DNA of 64,000 nt from assembly GCF_041435355.1 (NCBI RefSeq), contig NZ_CP108442.1, positions 7,438,501-7,502,500 of the forward strand. The letters run 5' to 3'. Of the stretch, positions 19,319-28,916 are shown one piece after another. How positions within the stretch are numbered: the first letter of the stretch is position 1; each line of letters opens with the position of its first letter. The notes below the pieces were generated by a model. It was not told the origin of the DNA and made no database searches. It worked only from the letters and a program-made list of their open reading frames with translations. The translations under genes and the position numbers were made by a program. Source of the stretch: Streptomyces sp. NBC_01276. Lineage in GTDB: Bacteria; Actinomycetota; Actinomycetes; Streptomycetales; Streptomycetaceae.

Positions 19319-21319
19319 TCAGCCCTCCCAGCCCGCGGTCTGGGGATCGCGCCAGTGGCGGTAGCGCTCCGCCTCGTCGTAGAGGGCCACGATGTCGTTC
19401 CTCCGCAGTTGGGACAGCTGCGCGCAGCCGTCGGCGATCAGGTCGTTGAGGCGCATGGCCGGGTCGGCGAGCGGATCGCTCCACACCCAGCGGGTGGTCA
19501 CCAGGGTGTGGATCACCGACTCGGTGTCCATCACCCGTCCGGGCCGGCGCGGGACGAGTCCGGCGAGGAGCTCCACCGGGCCGCTGTCGGTGGGGAGGCG
19601 GTTCGGGGCGGCGGTGATCGCGTCGAACTCGGAGATCCACTGCGCGGCGGGTACGGCGGCGAAGCGCCGCGTCAGGTGCGCGGCGACCTCCTCGGTCCGC
19701 CCGCGGGCCAGCTGGTGGTACATCTGCTGCACCGGCTTCCCCTCGCCGCGGTAGTACTCGGCGAGGAGTTCGTGCGCCGCGTCCCACCCGTCGGGGCGGG
19801 CGGCCAGCCGCCACAGGAGCAGCCGGCGCAGCCACGGGTGCAGTACGGGGACGACGGCGACGGGCCCGGTCAGCAGCCAGCGGGAGCGGATCTCCCCGAA
19901 CAGGGAGTCGTCGGGGCTGAGCAGCCGCGTGGCGACGGAGAAGTCCCGTGCGGCGGCGCATTCGGCGAGCGCGGCGCGCTGGGTGTCGTCGAAGTCGCGC
20001 AGGAGGTGGCCGAGGGCCGTGTCGGCGAGGGTGGCGGACTCCTCCCCGGAGCGCAACGGCCGGTCGGGCAGGGTGCGCAGCCAGCGGTCCTGCCGGGGGC
20101 CGGAGTCGGGGGGCGGCCCGGCCTGGCGCAGTACGTCCAGTACCTGGTGGACGGCGCGCGGCAGCCCTCCGGTCAGCCGGTGCACGAAGGAGGTGAGGCG
20201 GGTCAGCGGGGCCAGGTCGCCGTTCCCGCCGAGCTGGAGCTCTATCCGGATCCGCACCTCGTCCAGGTTGAGGTCGCGCAGGCGCAACGGGTACCACCAG
20301 GTGTCCTCGCTGTCGCGGGTGGGCCGGTGGGCGTTCCAGTCGGACAGGGAGGCCCGGTCGGGACCGCGCAGCTGCCAGGGCCAGGAGTCGCCGGTGGCCG
20401 GGCCCCAGCGGGGCAGCCAGCGGTTGGAGCTGGCGACGACGGTCAGCGGGTCGCTGGCATGGCCGGCCACGACCGTCTCGTCGTGCCGGGAGCGCACCAG
20501 CAGGTCGAGGAAGCGGCGGCCGTACCCGGTGTGGGAGTTGTCGAGGAGCAGCAGGTAGGAGCGGGGCATGAAACTGCGGGCCGAATTGCGTCTGAGGTCC
20601 TCCAGGAACGCGGAGAACAGGACGAGGTCGAGCCGCTCCTGCTCGTTCTCGTCACCCTCGTGACGCCAGAGGTTGAGCTCCACGAGGGCTTCCATGGGGT
20701 CCGCGCTGCGGGTCATGGGGTGGCGTCCGTACCAGTGGGCCCCGGAGGTCAGCCGGCTGCCCAGCCTGCCGCCGAACAGGCCGGGCATGGTGCGGCGGCC
20801 GCGCCGCAGGGCGTCCTGGAAGAGGGCGAGGGCGGCGGTCGAGGCGCCTTCGGGCATCCCGACCGCGCCCATCCCCACCTCGAAGAAAGCGGCCAGGTAA
20901 TCCCCGTGCCGGGCCTCGTTCTCCTCCTGGAACCGGTCGAGCTGGCGCTGCACCGCGCGCCGGCCCTCGGCGAGGCTGCGCATGCGCAGCTCCTGGTCGG
21001 AGGCGAGCAGGCCCAGGCTGAGCAGCGGGAAGTGGGAGCGCCCGTAGCGGGGCAGCTTGCGTTCGAGCTGGCGGGCCAGGAGCCCGAGGGCGTAGCGCGG
21101 CAGCAGGGACTGGGCCCCGCCGAAATTGACGAAGGCGAAGGGGTAGTCGGGCCCGAAGTGCTCCATGAGCGCGCTGTGCGCCTCGCTGGCCCCGCTGCCC
21201 GCCGGCCCGAGGAGCATGGTCAGGGGCCGTTCGGCAGCCGGGTCCTCCTTCAGGCACGCGTCGACGAGCGACAGGATGCCGCTCCGGCCCCGCAGGCCCA
21301 TGCCCGTGCCCGGCTCCAT
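19319..21319 (-). CDS. STAND/AAA-like P-loop protein with degenerate Walker A
   Basis: This 666-residue protein looks like a large NTPase. A P-loop-like MLLGPAGSGASEAHSAL lies at residues 35-51, but the lysine is replaced by alanine (G38-P-A-G-S-G-A44-S45). A Walker B-like RSYLLLLDNSH follows at ~254-263, then a helical C-terminal half with repeated Arg/Leu-rich segments such as LHPWLRRLLLWRLAA. No transmembrane helix is evident. ATG 21319 (or GTG one codon earlier) follows a GGGGGG run. It is the first gene of a two-gene operon with the membrane-anchored ligand-binding protein. Without the lysine it may bind but not hydrolyse nucleotide. Function unknown. Confidence 0.65.
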   Translation of the reverse strand: MEPGTGMGLRGRSGILSLVDACLKEDPAAERPLTMLLGPAGSGASEAHSALMEHFGPDYPFAFVNFGGAQSLLPRYALGLLARQLERKLPRYGRSHFPLLSLGLLASDQELRMRSLAEGRRAVQRQLDRFQEENEARHGDYLAAFFEVGMGAVGMPEGASTAALALFQDALRRGRRTMPGLFGGRLGSRLTSGAHWYGRHPMTRSADPMEALVELNLWRHEGDENEQERLDLVLFSAFLEDLRRNSARSFMPRSYLLLLDNSHTGYGRRFLDLLVRSRHDETVVAGHASDPLTVVASSNRWLPRWGPATGDSWPWQLRGPDRASLSDWNAHRPTRDSEDTWWYPLRLRDLNLDEVRIRIELQLGGNGDLAPLTRLTSFVHRLTGGLPRAVHQVLDVLRQAGPPPDSGPRQDRWLRTLPDRPLRSGEESATLADTALGHLLRDFDDTQRAALAECAAARDFSVATRLLSPDDSLFGEIRSRWLLTGPVAVVPVLHPWLRRLLLWRLAARPDGWDAAHELLAEYYRGEGKPVQQMYHQLARGRTEEVAAHLTRRFAAVPAAQWISEFDAITAAPNRLPTDSGPVELLAGLVPRRPGRVMDTESVIHTLVTTRWVWSDPLADPAMRLNDLIADGCAQLSQLRRNDIVALYDEAERYRHWRDPQTAGWEG

Positions 21320-21556
21320 CACGTGTGATCCCCCCCAGGACGACGCTTCCGAGGAGTAGAGACTGCCATCCGGACCGGGAGTCAGACAGGGTTTTCCCCT
21401 CCTTGATTCGGTCCGGTCGCATCCGCGCAGGTGCCGCGGGGTTCCGGGCCCGGGGGAGGGGCCGGCGGCCGGCCCGTGACGAGGGCCCCGACGTGCGCGG
21501 CGTGGGCCGCTGACCGAGATTGGATGTATCCGTTCCACCTGCCCGAGGAGACGCCC

Positions 21557-22501
21557 GTGTCCGCGCAGACCCCCGGGGCCTCCGGCCCGACAGGTGAGCA
21601 GTGGGAGCTGCGCCACGGCGGCCAGAGCGCCGTCGTGGTGGAACTCGGCGGCGCCCTGCGCCACTACGAGGCGGACGGCCGGCCCCTGCTGGACGGGTTC
21701 GCCGCCGACGCCCCCGTCACCGCCGGGCGCGGGCAGCTGCTGGTGCCCTGGCCCAACCGGGTGGGCGGGGGCCGCTACCGGTTCGACGGCACGGACCTGC
21801 AACTCCCGCTCAGCGAACCGGAGCACCACAACGCGATCCACGGACTGCTGCGCTGGACCCCCTGGCGCCTGCTCGACCGCTCCGGCGACGCGCTGCGGGC
21901 CGGCACCACGCTCCACCCCCAGCCCGGGTACCCCTTCCAGCTGGAGGTGACCGCCGACTACCGGCTCACGGACGAAGGCCTGGAGGTCCTGGTCCGCGCC
22001 ACCAACACCGGCACCGCGCGGGCGCCGTACGGCGTGGGGCAGCACCCCTACCTGACGGTCGGCACCGGCCCGGTCGACGCGGCGCTGCTCACCGTGCCCG
22101 CCCGCTTCCGGCTGCGCACCGACGACGCGGGTCTGCCGGTCGGCGAGGAGCCCGTCGAGGGCACGGAGTACGACTTCCGCACCCCCCGCCCCATCGGCTC
22201 GCAGCACCTGGACACCGCCTTCACCGGACTCGACCGCGACGGGGACGGCCGGGCCGTGGTCCGGCTGGCCCACCCCTCGGGGCGGCACGGTACGGACGTA
22301 TGGCTCGGCGAGGGCACCCGGTGCGTGCAGGTCTACACCGGTGACACCCTGGCGGAGCCCGAGCGGCGCCGCGGGGTGGCCGTGGAGGCCATGTCCTGCC
22401 CGGCGGACGCCTTCCGCACGGGCACCGATCTGACGGTCCTGGAGCCCGGGGCCCGGCACGTGCTCCGCTGGGGCCTGAGCCCGTGGGGCAGCCCCGGCTG
22501 A
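21557..22501 (+). CDS. Aldose 1-epimerase (GalM-like)
   Basis: This 314-residue enzyme should interconvert alpha and beta anomers of aldoses. Typical points in order are VPWPNRVGGGRYRFDG, NAIHGLLRW with the substrate-binding His, GYPFQLEVTADY, GVGQHPYL with the catalytic His, and CVQVYTGDTLAEPERR. A conserved Glu near MSCPADAF is in view (VAVEAMSCP). The GTG at 21557 is chosen because GAGGAG lies 6 bases upstream; an in-frame ATG-led extension is possible. It leads a run of plus-strand genes (cyclase-family hydrolase, GMC oxidoreductase, SDR, cytochrome bd) that could share a sugar-oxidation role. Confidence 0.87.
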   Translation: MSAQTPGASGPTGEQWELRHGGQSAVVVELGGALRHYEADGRPLLDGFAADAPVTAGRGQLLVPWPNRVGGGRYRFDGTDLQLPLSEPEHHNAIHGLLRWTPWRLLDRSGDALRAGTTLHPQPGYPFQLEVTADYRLTDEGLEVLVRATNTGTARAPYGVGQHPYLTVGTGPVDAALLTVPARFRLRTDDAGLPVGEEPVEGTEYDFRTPRPIGSQHLDTAFTGLDRDGDGRAVVRLAHPSGRHGTDVWLGEGTRCVQVYTGDTLAEPERRRGVAVEAMSCPADAFRTGTDLTVLEPGARHVLRWGLSPWGSPG

Positions 22502-22565
22502 ACGGGACCGGACGGCGGCGACGTACCCGGCACACCCCCAGCGTCGGCGGGAAGGCGGCGATCCG

Positions 22566-23570
22566 ATGGCCCGGCACCACGAACCCCCGGCCGGCCGGCG
22601 CATGAGCGCGCAGGACTTCCGGGCACTGTACGAGAGGCTCCGCGCGGCGGGCCGCTCCGGCCGGGATCCGGACGGCCGGCCCGGGGCGCTGCGCCACCTG
22701 ACCCCCGAACGCGTCGCGGCGGCGGCCGCCGAGGTCCGGCTCGGTCACACGGTCTCCCTCGCCGCGCCGATCGGGACCCGGCCGGGTCCGGACGATCCCG
22801 AGCCCGCCGAGTACCGGGTGACCGGGCCCGCCCCCGGGGAGGCCGGCGCGGACGGTCTGCACTTCGCCCTCGACCGCTTCGCCATGAACGTCCACGGGGA
22901 CGCCGACAGCCACCTCGACGCGCTCAACCACGTGATCTTCGACGGAGAGCTGTACGGCGGGGTCCCGGCGGGGGACACGGCGGTGGTCCCGGCGGGGGAC
23001 ACGGCGGTGGTCCCGGCCGGGGACACGGCGGCGCAGGGCGCCCGCCGGCTCTCCCTCGACGCGGTCCGCGACGGCATCGTGGGACGGGGCGTACTGCTGG
23101 ACGTACCGCGGTCGCGGGGCGTGCCCTGGCTGGAGCCGGGGGAGCACGTGACGGCCGGGGACCTGACGGCCGCCGAGGCCGCCCAGGGCGTCCGGGTCGG
23201 CGCCGGGGACCTGCTGCTCGTCCGGGTGGGGCACCGGCGCCGCCGCGCGGAACTCGGGGCGTGGGAGGCGGCGCGGGCGAGGGCGGGCCTGCACCCGGAC
23301 GCCCTGTCCTTCCTGGCGGAGCGCGAGGTCGCCGTCCTGGGCGGCGACGGCAACAACGACACCGCCCCCAGTGCGGTGGCGGACGTCGCCTTCCCCGTGC
23401 ACGTCCTGGCGGTGCAGGCGATGGGCATGCACCTGATGGACTACCTGAGCTTCGAGGCGCTGGTCACGGCCTGTGAACGGGCAGGCCGCTGGAGCTTCCT
23501 GTGCGTGGTCGCCCCGCTGCGGCTGCCGGGCGCCACCGGGTCCCCCGTGAACCCGATCGCCGTGCTGTGA
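22566..23570 (+). CDS. Cyclase-family metal-dependent hydrolase (kynurenine formamidase-like)
   Basis: This 334-residue member of the Cyclase (PF04199-type) family has the metal site HGDADSHLDALNH, a variant of HxGTHxDxPxH, with a conserved aspartate in GVLLDV and a glycine-rich GDLLLVRVGHRRRR segment. Family members hydrolyse amides or lactones (kynurenine formamidase, isatin hydrolase). Between the metal site and the next strand is a perfect amino-acid repeat of VPAGDTA(V/A), three copies from a 24-bp DNA repeat, apparently an expanded loop. The ATG at 22566 has GGGAAGG upstream; ATG 22602 is an alternative. It follows the epimerase by 64 bp and precedes the GMC oxidoreductase by 150 bp. 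Confidence 0.8.
   Translation: MARHHEPPAGRRMSAQDFRALYERLRAAGRSGRDPDGRPGALRHLTPERVAAAAAEVRLGHTVSLAAPIGTRPGPDDPEPAEYRVTGPAPGEAGADGLHFALDRFAMNVHGDADSHLDALNHVIFDGELYGGVPAGDTAVVPAGDTAVVPAGDTAAQGARRLSLDAVRDGIVGRGVLLDVPRSRGVPWLEPGEHVTAGDLTAAEAAQGVRVGAGDLLLVRVGHRRRRAELGAWEAARARAGLHPDALSFLAEREVAVLGGDGNNDTAPSAVADVAFPVHVLAVQAMGMHLMDYLSFEALVTACERAGRWSFLCVVAPLRLPGATGSPVNPIAVL
22962..23033 (+). repeat. In-frame 24-bp tandem repeat, three copies
   Basis: Three 24-bp units at 22962, 22986 and 23010 differ at only a few bases and encode VPAGDTAV twice and VPAGDTAA once. They lie inside the cyclase-family gene just after the metal-binding motif. Homogeneity suggests recent slippage duplication. Confidence 0.9.
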
Positions 23571-23720
23571 CGGCGGTGCGCGCCGGTGCCGGCCCGGCCG
23601 GGTCGCCGTCCGGGGGAAGGGCGGCTACGTTCGAATGGGCGGACCCGCCCGGACTCCGCACCGCGGAGCGACAGGTTCTGGCGCGATGGCAGGACCGCGA
23701 CCCCAAGGACGGTGGTCGAC

Positions 23721-25301
23721 GTGGGCGACACTCCCCACTACGACGTCATCATCATCGGGACCGGCGCGGGCGGCGGTACCCTCGCCCACCGGCTGGCGCC
23801 GTCCGGCAAACGCGTCCTCCTCCTCGAACGCGGCGGCTACCTGCCGCGGGAGCGGGACAACTGGGACTCCACCGCGGTGTTCGTCAAGGGCAAGTACCGG
23901 GCCCCGGAGTTCTGGTTCGACAAGCACGGCGAAGCGTTCCCTCCCGAGGTCAACTACTACGTCGGCGGGAACACGAAGTTCTACGGAGCCGCCCTCTTCC
24001 GGCTGCGGCCCGAGGACTTCGGCGAGCTCCGCCACCACGGCGGCATCTCGCCCGCCTGGCCCCTGCGGTACGAGGACCTGGAGCCGTACTACACGCAGGC
24101 CGAGCACCTCTACCGCGTGCACGGGCGGCACGGGGAGGATCCCGGAGAGGGGCCGGTGAGCGCGCAGTACGCCTACCCGCCCGTCGAACACGAGCCGCGG
24201 ATCCAGCAGTTGAGCGACGACCTGGAGAGGAAGGGGCTGCACCCCTTCCACCTGCCCATCGGGGTCGACCTCGTACAGGACGCCGACGGGCGGGCCGTTC
24301 CCTCCAGCGTCTGCATCCGCTGCAACCGGGTGGACGGCTTCCCCTGTCTGGTGCGGGGCAAGTCCGACGCCCAGGTGATCTGCGTGGAGCCCGCCCTGGA
24401 GTACTCCAACGTCGAACTGCTCACCCACGCCCACGTGGTCCGGCTGGAGACCGACACGACCGGTCGCAGCGTCACGGCCGTCGTCGTCAGGGGCGCCGAC
24501 GGCTCCGAGAGCCGGTTCTCCGCGGACATCGTGGTCGTCTCCTGCGGGGCGGTCAACTCCGCGGCCCTGCTCCTGGCCTCGGCCAACGACCGCCACCCGC
24601 GCGGACTGGCCAACAGCTCCGACGTCGTGGGCCGCCACTACATGCGGCACAACAACCTGGCCCTGATGGCGGTGTCGAAGGAACCCAACGACACGCAGTT
24701 CCAGAAGACCCTCGCGCTGCACGACTGGTACCTGGGCGCTGACGACTGGGACCACCCGCTGGGCGGCATCCAGATGCTGGGCAAGTCGGACGCCGAGCAG
24801 ATCCACGGCGAAGCCCCGCGCTGGGCCGGAGCGATCACCCCCGACATGCCGTTCGAGGTGCTGGCGCACCACGCCGTCGACTTCTGGCTGTGCGGCGAGG
24901 ACCTCCCGATGCCCGACAACCGGGTCACCCTGGACCGCGAAGGCGCCATCCACCTCGCACTCGACGAGAAGAACAACACGGAGGGCCTGGAGCGGCTGCG
25001 GCACAAGCTCCAGGGCATGCTCGGGCACCTGGGCATGCACGAGCGGCACCTGCTGCCGCACAGCATCTACCTCCACAAGGGCATGCCGATCGGGGCCACC
25101 GCGCACCAGGCGGGCACCGTCCGGTTCGGCACGGACCCGGCCGCCTCCGCCCTGGACACCGACTGCAAGGCCCACGACCTCGACAACCTCTACGTGGTCG
25201 ACACGAGCTTCTTCCCGAGCATCGGCGCGGTCAACCCGTCCCTGACGGCCATCGCCAACGCCCTGCGGGTCGGCGACCACCTCCTGGCCCGGCTGAACTG
25301 A
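23721..25301 (+). CDS. GMC-family FAD-dependent oxidoreductase
   Basis: This 526-residue protein has the FAD-binding N-terminus YDVIIIGTGAGGGTLAHRL with LLLERGG at the second strand, the substrate-domain marker VNYYVGGNTKFYGAALFRLR, a CIRCNRVDGFPC segment, and the GMC C-terminal FAD contact VVDTSFFPSIGAVNPSLTAIA. Members oxidise alcohols or sugars, often passing electrons to quinone. The GTG at 23721 is preferred with AAGGACGGTGG upstream; GTG at 23712 is too close to that site. It stands between a cyclase-family hydrolase and an SDR dehydrogenase, with cytochrome bd genes beyond, a layout that suits quinone-linked oxidation of a small hydroxylated substrate. Confidence 0.88.
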   Translation: MGDTPHYDVIIIGTGAGGGTLAHRLAPSGKRVLLLERGGYLPRERDNWDSTAVFVKGKYRAPEFWFDKHGEAFPPEVNYYVGGNTKFYGAALFRLRPEDFGELRHHGGISPAWPLRYEDLEPYYTQAEHLYRVHGRHGEDPGEGPVSAQYAYPPVEHEPRIQQLSDDLERKGLHPFHLPIGVDLVQDADGRAVPSSVCIRCNRVDGFPCLVRGKSDAQVICVEPALEYSNVELLTHAHVVRLETDTTGRSVTAVVVRGADGSESRFSADIVVVSCGAVNSAALLLASANDRHPRGLANSSDVVGRHYMRHNNLALMAVSKEPNDTQFQKTLALHDWYLGADDWDHPLGGIQMLGKSDAEQIHGEAPRWAGAITPDMPFEVLAHHAVDFWLCGEDLPMPDNRVTLDREGAIHLALDEKNNTEGLERLRHKLQGMLGHLGMHERHLLPHSIYLHKGMPIGATAHQAGTVRFGTDPAASALDTDCKAHDLDNLYVVDTSFFPSIGAVNPSLTAIANALRVGDHLLARLN

Positions 25302-25356
25302 CCGCCCCGCCTCCTGGGCCGACCGGAGGAAGATCTTCGGCCGAACGGCCCAACCG

Positions 25357-25375
25357 GGGCCCGCCCGGCGGGCCC
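25357..25375. terminator. Hairpin between the GMC and SDR genes
   Basis: GGGCCCGC and GCGGGCCC form a perfect 8-bp stem with a 3-base loop in the 151-bp gap between the two genes. It may act as a terminator, implying a separate promoter for the SDR-cydAB group. Confidence 0.5.
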
Positions 25376-25452
25376 GTGGCGGCCGCCGCTGCTTGTGTGG
25401 GCCTTCGGTCGGTCCGGTCGCCCGGGACCGCGCATCGAGGAGGCAGCACGAC

Positions 25453-26292
<840 letters not shown>

Positions 26293-26339
26293 CCTCCCTC
26301 GCCCGTGCGCCGGTCACGGCACTAGCAGCGAAGGCACGC

Positions 26340-27818
26340 ATGCACACCACGGTCCACCTGCTCGCCGACGCCCCCGCCCAGCTGCTCCCCGCCAGGGAGC
26401 TGATGGCCTTCACCCTCGCCTCCCACATCATCCTCGTGCCCATGGGCGTGGCCCTGCCGCTCATCACCCTGGTGATGCACTACCGCGGCCTGCGCCACGA
26501 CGACCCCACCGCCCTGTTGCTGGCCCGGCGCTGGTCGGCCGTCATGGCGGTGCAGTTCGCCGTCGGCATCGTCACCGGCACCGTCCTCTCCTTCGAGTTC
26601 GGCCTGCTCTGGCCCGGCCTGATGGGCCGGTGGGGCGACGTGTTCGGCATCGGGTTCGGGGTCGAGGCGTGGGCGTTCTTCCTCGAAGCGGTGCTCATCG
26701 CCATCTACCTCTACGGCTGGCGCCGGCTCAAGCCCCGTACGCACTTCCTGCTCGGGCTTCCGCTCCCCGCCGTCGCGCTGATGGGGGCGTTCGGCATCCT
26801 GGCCGCCAACTCGTGGATGAACACGCCACAGGGCTTCTCCCTCGACCCCGAGGGCAACCCGGTCGACGTGAACATCTGGAAGGCCATTTTCACCCCGATG
26901 TTCGGGCCGCAGTACTGGCACTTCGTCGTGGGCATGCTGCTCACCGCCGGGTACGTGGTGGCGGGTGTCTACGCCGTCGGCTGGTTGCGCGGACGCCGGG
27001 ACCACTACCACCGGCTCGGCTTCGCCGTCCCCTTCACCCTCGCGGCCATCGCCACTCCGGTCCAGTTCGTGCTGGGTGACTCCATCGCCCGGTCGGTGTT
27101 CCACAAGCAGCCGGTGAAGTTCGCCGCACTGGAGATCGTCTGGGACACCGGCACCCACGTGCCCGAGTACATGTTCGGCCGCCTCCAGCCGGACGGATCC
27201 GTCGTGGGCGGCATCAAGATCCCCCAGCTCGACTCCATCCTGGCCGGCTTCAGCCCGGACACCAAGGTGGTCGGACTCTCCTCCGTCCCCGCGAGCGACC
27301 GGCCCACGGCCCTCCAGGCGACCATCGCCCACTGGGCCTTCGACCTCATGGTCGTGATCGGATCCGTGCTGATCCTGCTCGCCCTCTGGTACGCGCTGGT
27401 CTGGTTCAGGCACCGCCGCCCGCCGGGCTCCCCGTGGTTCTACCGCGGCGCCGCCTGCGCGGGCGTCGCGTCGGTGGTGGCCGTGGAATGCGGCTGGGTC
27501 GCCACCGAGGTGGGGCGCCAGCCCTGGATCGTGTACCAGAACATGCGGGTCGCCGAGGCGGTGACCGCGACCCGCTCCACCAGTCTGTGGATCATGTTCG
27601 GCCTGGTGGTCGCGGTGTACGTGTTCGTCTTCGGCTCCTTCCTCGCCGTCCTCCTGAAAATGCGCACCCGATGGCGGCTCGCCGACGCGCGGCAGGCGGC
27701 CGACGGCCTGGCGGGGGCCCCGGAGACGGACACCCCGTACGGGCCCCGTCCCTCCGTCCCGGCGGGCGGCCCGCCCACCGCCGGCGGATCCGCCCCGACC
27801 GAGGACGGCCGGTCGTGA
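26340..27818 (+). CDS. cydA: Cytochrome bd ubiquinol/menaquinol oxidase subunit I
   Basis: This 492-residue subunit holds the three hemes and the quinol site of cytochrome bd, which reduces O2 to water with high affinity. Ligand regions are H29 (SHIILVPMGV) and H194 (QYWHFVVGML), plus the acidic pair E109/E116 in GVEAWAFFLEAV and the GWVATEVGRQPW motif. The quinol loop is of the short type, usual for Gram-positive bacteria. The C-terminal ~45 residues are a Pro/Gly-rich tail. ATG at 26340 with GAAGG upstream. The stop overlaps cydB by GTGA. cydCD, often next to or fused downstream, is not present in the window. Confidence 0.96.
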   Translation: MHTTVHLLADAPAQLLPARELMAFTLASHIILVPMGVALPLITLVMHYRGLRHDDPTALLLARRWSAVMAVQFAVGIVTGTVLSFEFGLLWPGLMGRWGDVFGIGFGVEAWAFFLEAVLIAIYLYGWRRLKPRTHFLLGLPLPAVALMGAFGILAANSWMNTPQGFSLDPEGNPVDVNIWKAIFTPMFGPQYWHFVVGMLLTAGYVVAGVYAVGWLRGRRDHYHRLGFAVPFTLAAIATPVQFVLGDSIARSVFHKQPVKFAALEIVWDTGTHVPEYMFGRLQPDGSVVGGIKIPQLDSILAGFSPDTKVVGLSSVPASDRPTALQATIAHWAFDLMVVIGSVLILLALWYALVWFRHRRPPGSPWFYRGAACAGVASVVAVECGWVATEVGRQPWIVYQNMRVAEAVTATRSTSLWIMFGLVVAVYVFVFGSFLAVLLKMRTRWRLADARQAADGLAGAPETDTPYGPRPSVPAGGPPTAGGSAPTEDGRS

Positions 27819-28870
27819 CCGCCGGGCTCATCGCCCTCGTCCTGCTGCTCGCCGTGGCGGCGTACGCGTGCGCGGGCGGCACCGACTACGGGGCCGGATT
27901 CTGGGACCTGGTCGCCGGAGGGACCGAACGCGGCAAGCGGCCGCGGTGGCTGATCGACCACGCGATGGCCCCGGTCTGGGAGGTCAACAACGTCTGGCTG
28001 ATCTTCGTCCTGATCATCATGTGGACGGGATTCCCGGTCTTCTTCCAGACCGTGTTCTCGGCGATGTGGCTCCCGCTCGCCCTGGCCGCCGTCGGCATGG
28101 TCCTGCGCGGCGCCTCCTTCGCCTTCCGCAAGGCCGCGCGGCGGCTCAGCCGGCGGCGGCTGCTCGGAGTCCTGTTCGCCCTGTCCTCGCTCGTCACGCC
28201 CTTCTTCCTCGGCGCGGCCGCCGGCGGGATCGCCTCCGGGCGGGCGGCGCCCGGCACGGAGGCCGAGGCGCACGTCTGGGTCAACCCCACCTCCCTCCTG
28301 TTCGGACTGCTGGCCGTCACCGCCACGGCCTTCCTCGGAGCGGTGTTCCTCGCCGGTGACGCGCGCCGCTTCGACGCGCCCGATCTGGTCGGCTACTTCC
28401 GGGCGCGGGCCCTGGCGGCACTCGCCGCGGTCGCCGTACTGGCCGTGATCACGCTGTTCGTCACCCGTACGGACGCCCCCTACGTCTGGCACGGCCTCAC
28501 CCACGGCGTGGGGCTCGTCTTCACCCTCGTGGCCGGGGCGGCCACCTGCGCCACCGCGTGGCTGCTGACGCGCACGCCGGGCATCCCGGTCCGGGTCACG
28601 GCGGTGGCGGTCGTCGCGGGGGCCGTCCTCGCCTGGGGCCTGGCCCAACGCCCCTACCTCATCCCCACCTCGCTGACCGTCGCCGACGCGGCGGGCGCCC
28701 CCTCCACCCTGACGTGGCTGGTGTTCGTCACGCTGGTGGCCGTGCTGCTCGTCGGCCCGGCCGTCTTCCTCCTGTACTGGCTCGACACCCACGGAGAGCT
28801 GGAGGAACTCACCGACGCCGACCTGCGGCGCGGCGGTCCCGAGCCCGATGGGACGGCCGGTGGCGGCTGA
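27815..28870 (+). CDS. cydB: Cytochrome bd oxidase subunit II
   Basis: This 351-residue membrane subunit partners CydA. It has the typical early acidic and aromatic pattern GGTDYGAGFWDLVAGG, then HAMAPVWEVNNVWLIFVLIIM and FRKAARR on the first loops, and about nine hydrophobic helices. The GTG start overlaps the cydA stop by 4 bp. The gene is followed by a hairpin and a convergent DUF1345 gene, so the operon ends here. cydCD would be needed for assembly and must lie elsewhere. Confidence 0.95.
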   Translation: MTAGLIALVLLLAVAAYACAGGTDYGAGFWDLVAGGTERGKRPRWLIDHAMAPVWEVNNVWLIFVLIIMWTGFPVFFQTVFSAMWLPLALAAVGMVLRGASFAFRKAARRLSRRRLLGVLFALSSLVTPFFLGAAAGGIASGRAAPGTEAEAHVWVNPTSLLFGLLAVTATAFLGAVFLAGDARRFDAPDLVGYFRARALAALAAVAVLAVITLFVTRTDAPYVWHGLTHGVGLVFTLVAGAATCATAWLLTRTPGIPVRVTAVAVVAGAVLAWGLAQRPYLIPTSLTVADAAGAPSTLTWLVFVTLVAVLLVGPAVFLLYWLDTHGELEELTDADLRRGGPEPDGTAGGG

Positions 28871-28898
28871 CGCCCGGCCCCGCGGACGGCGCCGGGCG
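28871..28898. terminator. Hairpin after cydB
   Basis: CGCCCGGC and GCCGGGCG form an 8-bp stem with a 12-base loop starting directly after the cydB stop, between convergent genes. Confidence 0.55.
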
Positions 28899-28916
28899 CG
28901 GGGGTCCGGCCGCCCG

